From contig NZ_BAWJ01000002.1 in NCBI RefSeq assembly GCF_000586475.1, positions 186,001 to 250,000 of the forward strand: a stretch of DNA of 64,000 nt, given 5' to 3'. Below, piece by piece: positions 9,917 through 21,159 of this stretch (positions are counted from its first letter, which is position 1; every line of letters begins with the position of its first letter). The position numbers and the translations under genes were made by a program. Under the pieces are notes generated by a model. It had not been told where the DNA came from and searched no databases. It was given only the letters and a program-made list of their open reading frames with translations. This DNA is from Psychrobacter sp. JCM 18903. Lineage in GTDB: Bacteria; Pseudomonadota; Gammaproteobacteria; Pseudomonadales; Moraxellaceae.

Positions 9917-11246
9917 TTATGGAGCCACTTCATCATGCGTTTGGATGACCGCATTTTTAATATGTTTATTGAGCTTACTGTATAAAAAGGCACCGAAGGC
10001 AATGTTTATGAGTCCTGTCACTAAAAATAGCTGAGGTAAATTGAATCCCAAAGCGTTCAAGATCACGATAGAGAAAATCGCTGAGGTGACCATAAATATC
10101 GCGTTAAAGATATTGTTGGCACCAACGACGCGCGCGCGGTGGCTCTTGGGTGCATAGGCCTGCATAGAGGCATATAACGGCACGATGTATAAACCGCCGC
10201 TAAAGCCCAAAAAGAATAAATCAGCAAACACGCGCCAGCTGCCACTCACCGCAAATAACTCACTGATGCCAAACAGAGTTGCATTATTCACATTGATGTT
10301 GAGACTTGACAGTGAAAAATACAAATCAATCGCAAAAATACTTAAGCCCGTGATACCAAAGGGCAAAAGACGTAAGCTGACTTGGTTTTTGGTTAGTGAT
10401 TTGCATAATAATGAGCCAATCGACACACCAACAGAAAACAAGGTTAATAGGAAAATAACCACTGATTCATCACCATGTAAGATGACCTTGCTGAATTCTG
10501 GCGTTTGGGTCAAAAACGTCGCGCCATAAAACCAAAACCAGCTATTACCAAGGATGACAAAGAACAAAAAAGGCAATGAATATAAGTAGCGCACCGTCGC
10601 CACACTAGTGGTCACAATGTTCCAGTTGATTTTTAGGTTTGGCTGCATCGCTGGCATGTGGGGTATCAATCGTGCGACAAAATAACCCAATACGGCGATG
10701 ACCAATACGGTCACACTTATCCAATAGAGCGGCTGTGTTATCTGGGTTAAAACACCCGCGATAATCATACCGAGTAAGATCGCTAACGATGTTCCCATTT
10801 GAAACAAACCATTAGCACCAACCAATTCATCTTCTTTCATCGCTTGTGGTAAGTAGCGTATTTAATAGGCCCGAAAAAAGTAGATTGAGTACCCATGAGA
10901 AACAACGCGACAAATAACAATGCATACCATTCAAACACGAACCTACTGCCGCAATCACCATAATTACGAATTCAAGCAATTTAATCAATCGTGTGAGTTT
11001 TGATTTTTCAAATTTATCCGCGATTTGTCCTGCCAGTGCAGAAAATAAAAAATAAGGTAAAATAAACAACATCGCGGCCAAGTTATTCAAAATACTGACT
11101 TCCATGCCCAACTGACTCGCAGCGGTGTAAGTCAAAACCAGTATGAGTGCTTGCTTAAAAATATTGTCATTAAACGCGCCCAAAAACTGGGTAAAAAACA
11201 TGGCGCTAAAACGGCGGTGCTTAAATAATTGAAACTGATTGGCCAT
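9917..11246 (-). CDS. lplT: Lysophospholipid transporter LplT-like MFS protein (two apparent frameshifts)
   Basis: Joined length is 443 residues after restoring one base near 10940 (TTT read as TT) and one near 10852 (TTT read as TT). The start MANQFQLFKHRRFSAMFFTQFLG and the segment QFLGAFNDNIFKQAL are typical of LplT and of the transporter half of LplT-acyltransferase fusions. The restored middle reads ALFLMGTQSTFFGPIKYA, a well-conserved LplT helix, and is followed by MKEDELVGANGLFQMGTS. It is predicted to have about 12 inner-membrane helices and to flip lysophospholipids inward for re-acylation. No acyltransferase gene is adjacent in this window. The C-terminus ends with a short hydrophilic tail. 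Family assignment is firm; the substrate is by analogy. Confidence 0.85.
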
Positions 11247-11710
11247 GAAAATTCCTACAGACGGGTCGCGGTTGCTAGATCAAAGAAAAGCGCTGTATAC
11301 CGCTTTTCAAGTGAAAGTAATTATCGATATAATTATTAACAGTATCAAAAACTTATCGAAATATAGCATAGGTTTTATCAATATTAAGCCGTATAATAGC
11401 AAGGCTTTGGTAAAAATACATGCGCTCGACGCTATGATTTCATAATTATCTAAGTTATGATTTGTAAATTTTGCATGGTTGCGTCGCGAGGTGTGAGTAA
11501 TGGCAAAGGCTTGCTACCACTTACGCATGTCCATATCTTGATAAAAACATGGTGCTAATCTGACACCAAGGTTTGCGTTATAAATGGTCATTATCCAAAG
11601 CAAGACAGTAAACCATAATTCAGCCAACGGCTATAAGTTTATTCACCGGTAAGACTAGGCGATTGTTATCGTTCATAATATTGTGCCGCGTGAGGTGATA
11701 GGAAATACAC
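11247..11710. other. Divergent promoter region between lplT and tamA
   Basis: About 460 bp between divergent genes. It is A/T-rich, particularly 11320-11460. A 68-residue open frame at 11239-11445 overlaps the lplT start and has no family features, so I treat it as chance. No operator or RNA could be recognised. Confidence 0.5.
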
Positions 11711-14700
11711 ATGAAACACCAGCCTTCAACGCTCGCGCGCAATGTATCGATGATGCAGTGTGATACGGATAATGTTCGAGAGGATATTAAAATTCAAGAT
11801 TTTCAGAGTGACCGTTTTCAAAAAACACGTCGTACAGCAGCTATGACAACTCATGCAATGCGCCGCGCATTCATTTTACGCGTTCAGTACTTTTCACTGC
11901 GCTAGCGACCAGCCTAGTGGGTTTCGGTATGGCACCTGCTGCATTGGCTGATACCACAAATAATGTCAGTTCTCCTAAACCACCTACGAGCAATCAAATA
12001 GCTGTCGATCAATCAAACAATCAATCAACCAGCACTCAATCGACCACACTGTCAGATGATGATACTCAGCTCGATATCGCTTTGGATGCATTGCGCCTAA
12101 AAAAGGCAGTAGAGCAGGGCATTATCGATCAGTCAGTATTGGATGAGTACAGCGAACAAAGCCTAGGCATTAAGAAGTCTGATGCTCAAGATAAAAGCGC
12201 TAAAAAACCAGATGCTCAGGGTATGGTCAATTCTCAGGTAAATGCCATGGATAATATGGCTGGCGCAAATGATGCTCAGCTCGATCTTTCTAATAGCGCC
12301 AATGATGACTTGTTGCAACAAGCCGCAGCCATACAGCAGCAGGGTTATCAGATGATGACGCCCGAGGAGATTAATCGTGAGCTGGCTGCGATGGACATGC
12401 AGAATGCCCAAGATATTGATGACATCACTAATAGTACGGACGTTAATAGCAGTACTGACATTAATAGTACCAACGTTAATAACAATTACAGTAACAATAA
12501 TAATGATATCAGCAATAACGATCGCGATTTTGACGCGCCAATTGCTACATTAGATGATACAACCCCGCCTATTGGTTTAGATGTGGATTTGGATGCGACC
12601 AATCTGCCAGCTCCTAACAATCTTGAGACATTAGGTAGGAATGAGAGCGCCGCTGAACGCGCACAGACGGCTGAAGTTATGTCGCGTCCGATCGATGTTA
12701 GCGACTCTGTCAGTAGTGGACGCGTGGATGGAACCGGTACTTTCGATAATGAGATTGTCGCCAATGCCAGTGATGAGACCAATGAAGATGGTACAACGTC
12801 AGATATCATCAATCCTGATGACTACTTGCCAGACTATCAAGCGGACTCTCAGGGAATAAACCAGAGTATCGAACAAGCGAGTAAGCCCAAGCCAATGGCG
12901 CGTAATAAAGGCAATATCGTGAAACGCCTTTATAACCGTTTATTCAATGCAGGTGTGATGGCATTACCACATGTAGATACCACAATTTATCTACGGCAGG
13001 CGACCGCTGAAGGTACTGTCAATGGTAAGCCAAAGCTCACCAAAGCGGACAATGACGTTCAGCCCATGAAAAACATCAAGGCTGCCCTTGATGATACGAC
13101 AGTTCAGTCAGTTACCGACTTTACGGCCGCCTTGCCACGCCTGCGCCAAACAGCATTAGAGGCAGCCCAAGCAGTAGGTTACTATGATATTACGTTACGC
13201 CTACGTCAGCGCAATGCTGACACGATCGATGTCATTATCGAAGAGCTGGGCGAGCCAGTACGTGTGGACAGCCGTATTGTTGAGATTCGCGGTGAAGGCA
13301 GTGAACAACCAGAATATATAGCACTTGAAAAAGACTTGCCGCCACAAGTAGGCGATATCTTCAATCACCGTGTTTATAAAGATAGCAAGGCGGCCCTTGA
13401 GTCGCTGAGTAATACTTATGGCTATTTTGATCAATATTGGCTCAACAAATCCGTCGATATTATCTTGCCAGATAATACTGCAGATGTGTCGCTGGTCTAC
13501 AACACTGGGGATCGTTATGAGTTTGATGACGTTGTGTTTTTTACATACGATGAAGAAACCAATACCTTAACCCAAGATCCTGACAAGCTACCTGTTGAGT
13601 TGTCACTATTACAACAGTTGTTCGACTTTAAGCCCGGCGATCCTTTTTATCGTCCAGCGGTGACCGAGTTTAGCAATGACTTATCAGCGACTCGTTATTT
13701 TAATACAGTCAACGTTGAGTCGATATTGCCGCCAGATGAACGCAGTGAAGCCAGTACTTTGGCTTTTGATAACACACCTACCAATGATAGCGGCACACTC
13801 GACGACGATATTAATAGTGATGGCGCCTCAGACATTGCGGGCAATAATGGTGCTGAAAGTTCAGCTGCTTCTAATAGTAGCCGTGTTAATCAAGACAATA
13901 ACGCTGATGATGGTGATGAAAATAACACAGAGAGTGAGGGTAATACGACTGCCAATAGCGGTGAAACAGTCAATCCCGCCGACATCGCGGCGATCGATTT
14001 TGAAGCTGATGCAGCAACACTTGATAAACTACAAGCTATCAAACAAAAAGCAGAGCGCTTGAGCCGCTTACCAAATGATCGTGTATTGGATGAAAAAGAC
14101 CAAGAGGCGGACAATCTTTTGGGTAAAATAAGCGACGGCATCAGTAATATTGCGCAAAAAATATTCCCTGATGAAGAAAGCTTAATCACTGATGAAAACT
14201 TTGTACCACCAACGTTGGCTGGTCGAAAAACACCGCAACAAGTGGCAGAAAGTAAAAAAGTACCGTTGTATGTTTTTGTCTCTTCAAGTAAGCCGCGCGA
14301 TGCCCAAGTAGGTCTTGGTTACGGCACAGATACGGGCGTGCGAGCGACGGCAAAAATAGACTATAATTTGCTCAATCGTAAAGGCTATCAAGCCGGTGCA
14401 GAGACCGAAGTTTCCAGAATTACTAAAAACGTCGCTGTTTATGCCAGTCGACCTTGGAAACATCCACTTAACGATAAATTAGATGCGCGTCTTACCTATG
14501 AAGAAGAGGTCATCGACCAAGGTGAAGGCAACTTCGACTTATCTACTACGACGCTAAAAGCAGCATTGGCGCGTAATATTCGCCGTGACAGTGGCTGGAA
14601 TCGCAGCTACTCTGTGAATTACCGTTTAGATGAGCTAGAGACTGGGGTCGATGAAACAGAGTTGGACGATCTACCTATTCGCTTTACTTCCTCTAAGCCT

Positions 14701-15290
14701 AAGCAGCAAGCGCTGCTATTTGGTTATGGTATGAACAAAACCGACGTAGACAGCGTGACCAATCCGACTCGCGGTATGCGTCAGTATTACTCGCTTGAAG
14801 CAGGAGCTGATAAAGCCTTAGCGACACTAATATGGCAATCATTCGCGCGGGTGTCAGCGGCATTTATAGTTTTGGCGATGAGCAAAAGCATCAAGTGCTG
14901 GGCAGTCTGAATACAGGCTACATCTGGGCAGATGATTTTTATGATGTGCCTTATAAATTACGCTTCTTTGCGGGTGGCGATCAAAGTATTCGTGGTTATG
15001 ACTATGAGAGCTTGTCACCGCTCGACAAGGGCTATTTGACTGGTGGGCAAGTGCTTGCGGTTGGTAGTGCAGAGTATAACTATGAATTTAAACCAGGATT
15101 CCGTGGGGCATTCTTCACTGATGTGGGTAATGCTTACGACAAAAACTTCGAGACTGAGACAAAGGTCGGCGTCGGTGTTGGTATCCGCTGGGCATCGCCA
15201 GTCGGTGTGGTACGAGTTGATGTGGCTGCTGGCGTGACAGAAGAAAGCATACCCGTTAGACTGCATTTCTTTATTGGCTCGCCTTTATAG
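11711..15290 (+). CDS. tamA: TamA-like outer-membrane translocation protein with low-complexity insertions (two apparent frameshifts)
   Basis: Joined length is 1193 residues after restoring one base near 11870 (TTT read as TT) and one near 14820 (AA read as A). An AGGAA site fixes the start at 11711; a roughly 50-residue hydrophilic leader then precedes a signal peptide (SVLFTALATSLVGFG, cleavage near ALADT). Residues about 75-320 are Asp/Asn/Ser/Gln-rich and probably disordered. POTRA-like domains follow (YLRQATAEGTVNGK; ALPRLRQTALEAAQAVGYY), then a second acidic insertion at about 675-770, then the 16-strand barrel with GGDQSIRGYDYESLSP near the C-terminus. TamA cooperates with the next gene, tamB, in envelope assembly and phospholipid transport. 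E. coli TamA has 577 residues, so this one is about twice as long because of the two insertions. Confidence 0.88.
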
Positions 15291-15316
15291 CCATGTAATC
15301 CAGTAGTGACATCATT

Positions 15317-15382
15317 TAGCGCGTATTGAACATTATTAAGTCGTCTCCGTTAGTGACATAGAGACAGGTTCAATACGCGCTA
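15317..15382. repeat. 66-bp MITE-like element with perfect 15-bp inverted ends
   Basis: TAGCGCGTATTGAAC at 15317-15331 is the exact inverted complement of GTTCAATACGCGCTA at 15368-15382. The ends begin and finish with TA, as for elements that duplicate a TA target. It lies between tamA and tamB. A shortened relative occurs at 60002. Confidence 0.65.
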
Positions 15383-15446
15383 TTAGCAATATCCGTTGTA
15401 TTTCTTATTTATCGTGCCGATTGCCGGTGACCATTCTTTAACGTAG

Positions 15447-18400
15447 TTGAGTGTCATGCTGACAAAAAATACCCCGCCTAATAACGCCCCAGATGAAGAT
15501 CCAGCACAGCGCGACGCTCGTGCCGTCAGACGTTGGTATCCGCTGTCATTTTTGCTCAAATTACTGGTGCTTATTTTAATTGTGCTGGCCATCATGTTTG
15601 CCGTGTTTTTTTACGCAATGGGCACAGAGTCGGGTACGAAGTTTATATTAGAGAAAGTCAGTGCTGAGACGGGCATTGATTTTAAATATGGTCGCGGTAA
15701 TTTACGTGATGGAATCTGGGTCACTGATATCGATATCAAGGCGACTGAAGACCTTGAAGTATTGGTTGATAAAGCTTATGTCAAGATAGGCTGGCGTGCG
15801 ATATTTGCCAAAGAAGTGCATCTGCGTGATGCAGACATACAAACCATTGAGATTATCAATAACAAGCCACCAACGGGTGAGCCGTTCGATTATAAAACGT
15901 TACAGCTACCAGTGAACTTACGCTTTGATCACGCTAAAATAAAAAATATTACTTATAAACAAGTGACCAAAGAACCCATTGTTGTGCATGATATTGTTGC
16001 CCGTAATTTGACATGGGTCGGTAGCATGGTAACGGTTGGTCGCGGCGATTTACAATATGCTGATATCGTCAAAATCAGTGCCTTACAAGGTGAAATTGAT
16101 TTACAAGGCGACTATCCGCTAGATTTAAGCGCGATTGCAGAAGTCAGTGCGCTAGAAAAAGCCTATGTTGACCCATTGAATATCACGGCAACAGGGACGT
16201 TAAAACGTACGGTTGGTAAAGTTCGTAGTCGCTACAATGACAGCGATGTTAGCGGTGATTTTGTTGTCCAAGGATTGGATCAGGATTCGCCATTCCAGGC
16301 AAAATTGCAATGGGATGATATTTTGATCCTTATGCGGAAAGCCAAAAAATTCGTTTAAAAAGTGGTACTGCTACCGCGACAGGGGTTATCTCTGAAATAC
16401 GTCTGCGTATCAATACTGAGCTGACAGCTAAAGACATTCCGTCCGGTCACTATCAAGGTCGAGCCGTTATTGCAAACAGTCAGTTGCGTATTGATCGCTT
16501 AGATGCTCAGGTGCCAGCTGGAAATTTAATTCTGCAAGGTATTTTAGATTGGCAAGACAGTTTTGATGCAAAAGTGCGAGCGACAGGTAGCAATTTTGAT
16601 ATTCGCCGCGTTATTCCTGATGACTATGCTGATTTCAAAGCATATGCACCGCAAAAGCTGAATGGTCGACTTTCATTACATTATCAGCAGAAAAACAGCA
16701 CTGGTAACATAGAGCTTGATGCAGATTTGCGTCAACGTGATGGCGAGCATGTGAATGCTAATATCGTCCAAGGCAAAACATCAGCGAAGTCGACACAGGT
16801 AGCGCCTTGGTATATCGATGCCAAATGGCAAAACCTAATCCGCCGCGATGTGCCTAATATCGGTAATATTGATAGTCCGCGTGGACAGGCGGATGTCATC
16901 ATTCGTGGCTCACGGTTATCAGTAGATGCCAATGCGGTCATTAATGAATTGAATGCCGCTCCTAAAGGCAACTATGATGTGCGCGTGCGCAAAGCTGGGG
17001 ATGTCATCGACATCAATCGCCTGAATTATAAAGGAGTCGTGGGCGACTTATCAGGTACTGGGCAGATTCAATTGGCAAATAAAAAGCGTCCGCTCACATG
17101 GCAGATAGATGCGCGTACCAATGGATTATTGCCCAAACAGTATCGCAGTGATTTGCCGCTTGAGCGCCTAACCGGTAGTGTCAGCGCGCGTGGTCGTTTA
17201 TTGACTATTACTAAAGGTGGCGTTAGTGGTCAGCGTCATATTATCACCTTAAACAAGACCGACTTGCAGGCGCAACTTGATGCGACTCAAGATGGCCGTG
17301 CTATTGGCATAACGGGTGCAGGTGATGCCAAAATCGATATCGTTGGTGGCGAGCTGTCTATGTTCGATGCGCGCTTCAAGGGACAAGTCGATACTGCAGA
17401 TGTACCAAAAGGACGCCTATCTATTGATGCGGCTGGCACGCCAAAGTTTATCAGTATTCGTAAGCTCAATTACAACGGTGAAGCGGGCGCAGTGAATGCC
17501 AAAGGTGTCATCGATTTGCGTAAAAATATCGGCTGGACGATAGATGGTCGCTTCGACAAGTTTAATTTGGGTTATTTTTTACCCAATAATCCCGCGATTA
17601 TTACTGGTGATTTGAAAACCAGTGGCGAGTGGCAAACTGCGCCTAAGAATAGTAAAAATGCCGCAGGCAAACTGCAACGTTTTGCGGTGAATTTCGATGG
17701 AGTGCTAGATGCTGAGCAACTGCCAGCAGGCAAGCTAACCATTGATGCCAGTGGCGATGACCAGCTGATTCGTATCAAGCGTTTCCGTCATGTGGGCGCG
17801 GCAGGCAGTATTGATGCCAAAGGGACGGTTGATGTACGTCAAGGCATTGCGTGGATATTGACGCAGTGATGGATCGTTTTAATATTGGTTATTTCCTTAA
17901 AGATACCCCAAGCCTTATCACCGGCACTATCGATACGGATGGGCGCTGGAGTGACTCGCAGCAAATCATTAATATCAAAAAAATTGATTTAAGAGGCATG
18001 TTAAAGGGTCAACCGCTTAGTGCCAAGGGTAGCTTAGCGGCGAAGATGCGTCTGCCAAAAGATTTGGCAAGCTATTTCAAGCGCCTACAAACGCAAGATG
18101 CACAGGCGCAATATAAGCAAGTAAATGCCTTGATAGACAGCTTAAACGCGGATAATTTAGTGCTACGTTGGGGTGATAATTATGTTACTGCTAATGGCAA
18201 TGCTAAGCAATTACAAACCAAAATTAACATCACCAGTCTGGATCAGTTGTCAGATAAATTGGCTGGCAAAGTCACTGGCGGTGCGACCTTATCACAGCCA
18301 GTAGGACAAGCGCTGCCAACCATTTATATCGATTTAGTCGGTGAGCGAATTGCACTGCCGGGCTTTATTTTGCGCCAAGGTCGCGTGCGCGGTAAGCTGG

Positions 18401-20448
18401 TCAATTTAGCAAACAGCCCAAGTCAGCTTATTATCACCGCTGAAGGTTTAGATGCAGCTGGACAGAGTTTTAAAAGCGTTAAAGCGACTTTTAATGGTAC
18501 TGAGCAAGCGCATGTGGTCAATCTTGACGTTGCCAATGAGCAGCTCACGATTGGCGCAAGGCTTAAAGGCGGCTTCAATCGAAATAAACTGAGCTGGTCT
18601 GGCGTCATCGGTAAGGGCCGTGTTCAATCTAAATATGCGACCTTAAATCAGTTACAGCCAGCGCAGTTAATTGTGAATTTACCCAACAATCAAAATGGCA
18701 ATACTACCGATTTAAAAGTACAGTTGGCAGCGCACTGCTGGCAAGCCACCGATCAAACGGGCAAGGTGTGCTTACGTGAAAACTTAATCGCGTCACCTGA
18801 TAAAGGTGAGGTGAATATCGCCTTGCAAAATCTAGATACGTCATTACTATCGGTCTTTTTACCCAAAGATATCGACTGGCATGGCAAAATTAATGGTAAG
18901 GCGATTGTTGGCTGGCAACGTGGTCGTCCACCGACGATTAATACTACCCTGTATTCAGACAACGGCAAAATCGGTTTGATTCAAGATGGTGATAGTTTAC
19001 CCGTCACTCTGCCTTATAAGCGGGTCTCACTGATTGCACTGTCCGTCCCTGAAGGCATCAAACTACGTACCGATATCAATACTGGTGGCGGTGCGCGTGG
19101 TTATGCTGAAGTGGTCGTTGATCCTTATAAGACGCCTAAGCCAATTTCGGGCGCTTTAGTATTGAATGAGCTTAACCTTGCGATATTCAAGCCTTTCTTC
19201 CCAGGTATGCGAGTGCTAGAGGGCAATGTCACGATGGCAGGAGGATTGGGCGGTACATTAGATAAGCCGCAATTCTATGGCGATGTGAAACTTGCTAATG
19301 GCCGTATTGCGATGCTTGATTTGCCCATTAATTTAACCAATGTAAATACTGACGCCAAAATTCGTGGTACGCAAGCGACTATTGATGGAACCTTCAGCAG
19401 TGGTACGGGTAAAGGGGTTTTGACTGGTACCGTTAATTGGCAACAAAAACTCCAAGCCAAGCTTAGCGTTAGCGGCGAGCGTTTGGTGATTACTCAGCCA
19501 CCATTGTTAGTGGCAGAAATCAATCCTGATATTGATATCATCGTGCGTCCAGGCGATCGTTATGTCGATATTAAAGGGGCGGTCAGCGTACCGTCAGCGA
19601 CCATTCGTCCGCCAGAAGCCAGCGAAGATATCATTACTCAAACTGAAGATGCTGTGGTTCTTGATCGTCGTCTTATTGGCAATATTGACGAGGTATTGGC
19701 AATATCGAAACCTTGGTCAATCAATGCGGATATCGGTGTCGACTTGGGTGATGATATCAACTTCCGTGGTTTTGGTGCCGTTATTCCTTTAGCTGGTGCG
19801 ATTAATATCACTCAAAATGGCACGGGTGTCATGCGTGCAAAAGGGGTGGTGCAAGTATCACGTCGTACCAATATCAACGCTTTTGGTCAGAACCTAGAGC
19901 TTAACTACGGACAAGTGCGCTTCAACGGTGATGTGATGAAACCTAACCTCAGTATTGAGGCGGTTAAAACGATCAGTGGTAAAACCGTAGGTGTGCGTGT
20001 CAAAGGCAATACAGAAAGCCCCAATATTATTGTCTTTAATAATGCAGGTTTGACCCAACAGCAGGCGATGAATGCTTTGGTGACAGGTCGAATTAATAAC
20101 AAGGGCGCCACCCAAATCAGTGAGCAAGGCTTTAAATCGCAAGTGACGAATAACCTAGCCGCCGCGGGCTTAAGCTTTGGACTGAGTGGCACGCGCAATC
20201 TAACCAATCAGATCGGTCAGATTTTTGGTTTTCAGAGTTTGACCGTTGATGCCTCAGGCAGTAGTGAAGACACCAACGTCAACGTCACCGGTTATGTGAC
20301 GCCTGACTTGTATATACGCTACGGAGTAGGGGTGTTTAATGCTCAAAATAGCTTATCCATTCGTTATCAGTTAACTCGACGTATTTATGTAGAGGCAACC
20401 TCAGCGGCAGAAAACGCGGTGGATGTGGTTTACAGCTGGCAGTTCTAA
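15447..20448 (+). CDS. tamB: TamB inner-membrane/periplasmic translocation protein (two apparent frameshifts)
   Basis: Joined length is 1667 residues after restoring one base near 16328 (CCC read as CC) and one near 17853 (GGG read as GG). There is one N-terminal membrane helix (about residues 35-60: LSFLLKLLVLILIVLAIMFA). The long middle is AsmA/DUF490-like beta-rich repeat (recurring phrases such as GAVNAKGVIDLRKNIGWTID, GSIDAKGTVDVRQGIAW and FNIGYFLKD). The C-terminal DUF490 domain contains LTQQQAMNALVTGR and ends VDVVYSWQF with a terminal Phe typical of TamB. It spans the periplasm and docks on TamA; recent work treats it as a phospholipid conduit. The gene follows tamA by 156 bp, with a small inverted-repeat element between them. 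Confidence 0.93.
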
Positions 20449-20469
20449 ATCGCATTGTCTTATCCAATA

Positions 20470-20498
20470 AAAAACGCCTTTGAATGAAGGCGTTTTTA
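20470..20498 (+). terminator. Terminator after tamB
   Basis: AAAAACGCCTT / AAGGCGTTTTT stem with a short TGAATG loop and T-run, 22 bp after the tamB stop. Confidence 0.88.
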
Positions 20499-20507
20499 TA
20501 GGTAGGC

Positions 20508-20680
20508 TAGGGCGTGTCCTCAATTCAATCGATAGTTATCTAAATGGGTTAAAAATGGCTAAATCTTGCCAAACGGCGTCAAATAGCTGACTAATATCTC
20601 GATATTAGTCAGCTATTTTCCTTGTTTGACTGCAATTTATCTCATTTTTATCACCATTTTTAAAACGAGGACACGCCCTA
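20508..20680. mobile_element. 173-bp MITE, terminal inverted repeats TAGGGCGTGTCCTC
   Basis: Perfect 14-bp terminal inverted repeats (20508-20521 and 20667-20680) bounded by TA. The interior has an 18-bp perfect hairpin (AAATAGCTGACTAATATC and its complement, about 20580-20617) and further A/T-rich similarity between the two ends (TTAAAAATGG / CCATTTTTAA). There is no open frame, so it is non-autonomous. A second, degenerate copy is at 45079-45296. TA-bounded GGG ends are seen in IS5- and IS630-like families; which transposase moves it cannot be told here. Confidence 0.8.
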
Positions 20681-20704
20681 ATATTGATGATCAATGATAT
20701 TAAT

Positions 20705-20869
20705 CTATTTAGTCAGGATTAAGCGATTATTACGTGTTAAACGTAATCGATACTCTTCACCCTCATGCTCGATACGCACTTCTTTAGTGAGTGCAAATAA
20801 GTGTTGTGATTGCAAAGTTGGTAAACGGTTTTCACGGCAATTCAAGTAACGAGAGATAACCATGCTCAT
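20705..20869 (-). CDS. hemP: Hemin uptake protein HemP
   Basis: A 54-residue protein. The C-terminal half, VRIEHEGEEYRLRLTRNNRL followed by ILTK, matches the HemP family core very closely; Ser-Gln-His residues precede it as usual (QSQHLFALTKE). HemP is associated with haem-uptake loci and has been described as a regulator or small accessory protein of haem acquisition. AAGGA lies 6 bases before the ATG at 20869. It stands alone here, with no hem receptor or ABC genes next to it. A Fur-like site is about 63 bp upstream, so it is probably induced when iron is scarce. Confidence 0.88.
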   Translation of the reverse strand: MSMVISRYLNCRENRLPTLQSQHLFALTKEVRIEHEGEEYRLRLTRNNRLILTK

Positions 20870-20931
20870 AGTAAATTCCTTTTGATAAAAAATGGCTGAA
20901 TAGTAATGGCGATACAGTAACTATCTTTAAC

Positions 20932-20950
20932 GATAATAATTATCATTTAC
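20932..20950 (-). promoter_or_regulatory. Fur-box-like operator upstream of hemP
   Basis: GATAATAATTATCATTTAC resembles the 19-bp Fur consensus (GATAATGATAATCATTATC), with the central dyad AATAATTATCATT intact. It lies about 63-81 bp before the hemP start, a normal operator position. The assignment rests on similarity plus the iron-related gene it precedes. Confidence 0.7.
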
Positions 20951-21159
20951 ATTGAAGGATTTTGCAAGGTAATTGATAAAATAAAATGCAGTCATTGTGT
21001 AAACTTATCTAAAGCAACTTTTGTAAATGAGATCTAACTAAATAAAAATCAGCTAATTGTTATTATAAATCAATAGGTTGGTTTTAAATCGACTTGGTTT
21101 TTTGAAAATATAAACCAATCAGATTACACTTTAAAAAAACAGTAATAAAGGAGACGCCG

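Noticed and set aside
11239-11445. 68-residue open frame between lplT and tamA
   Set aside because: It overlaps the lplT start on the other strand, has no ribosome site or recognisable motif, and has an A/T-rich composition typical of promoter DNA.
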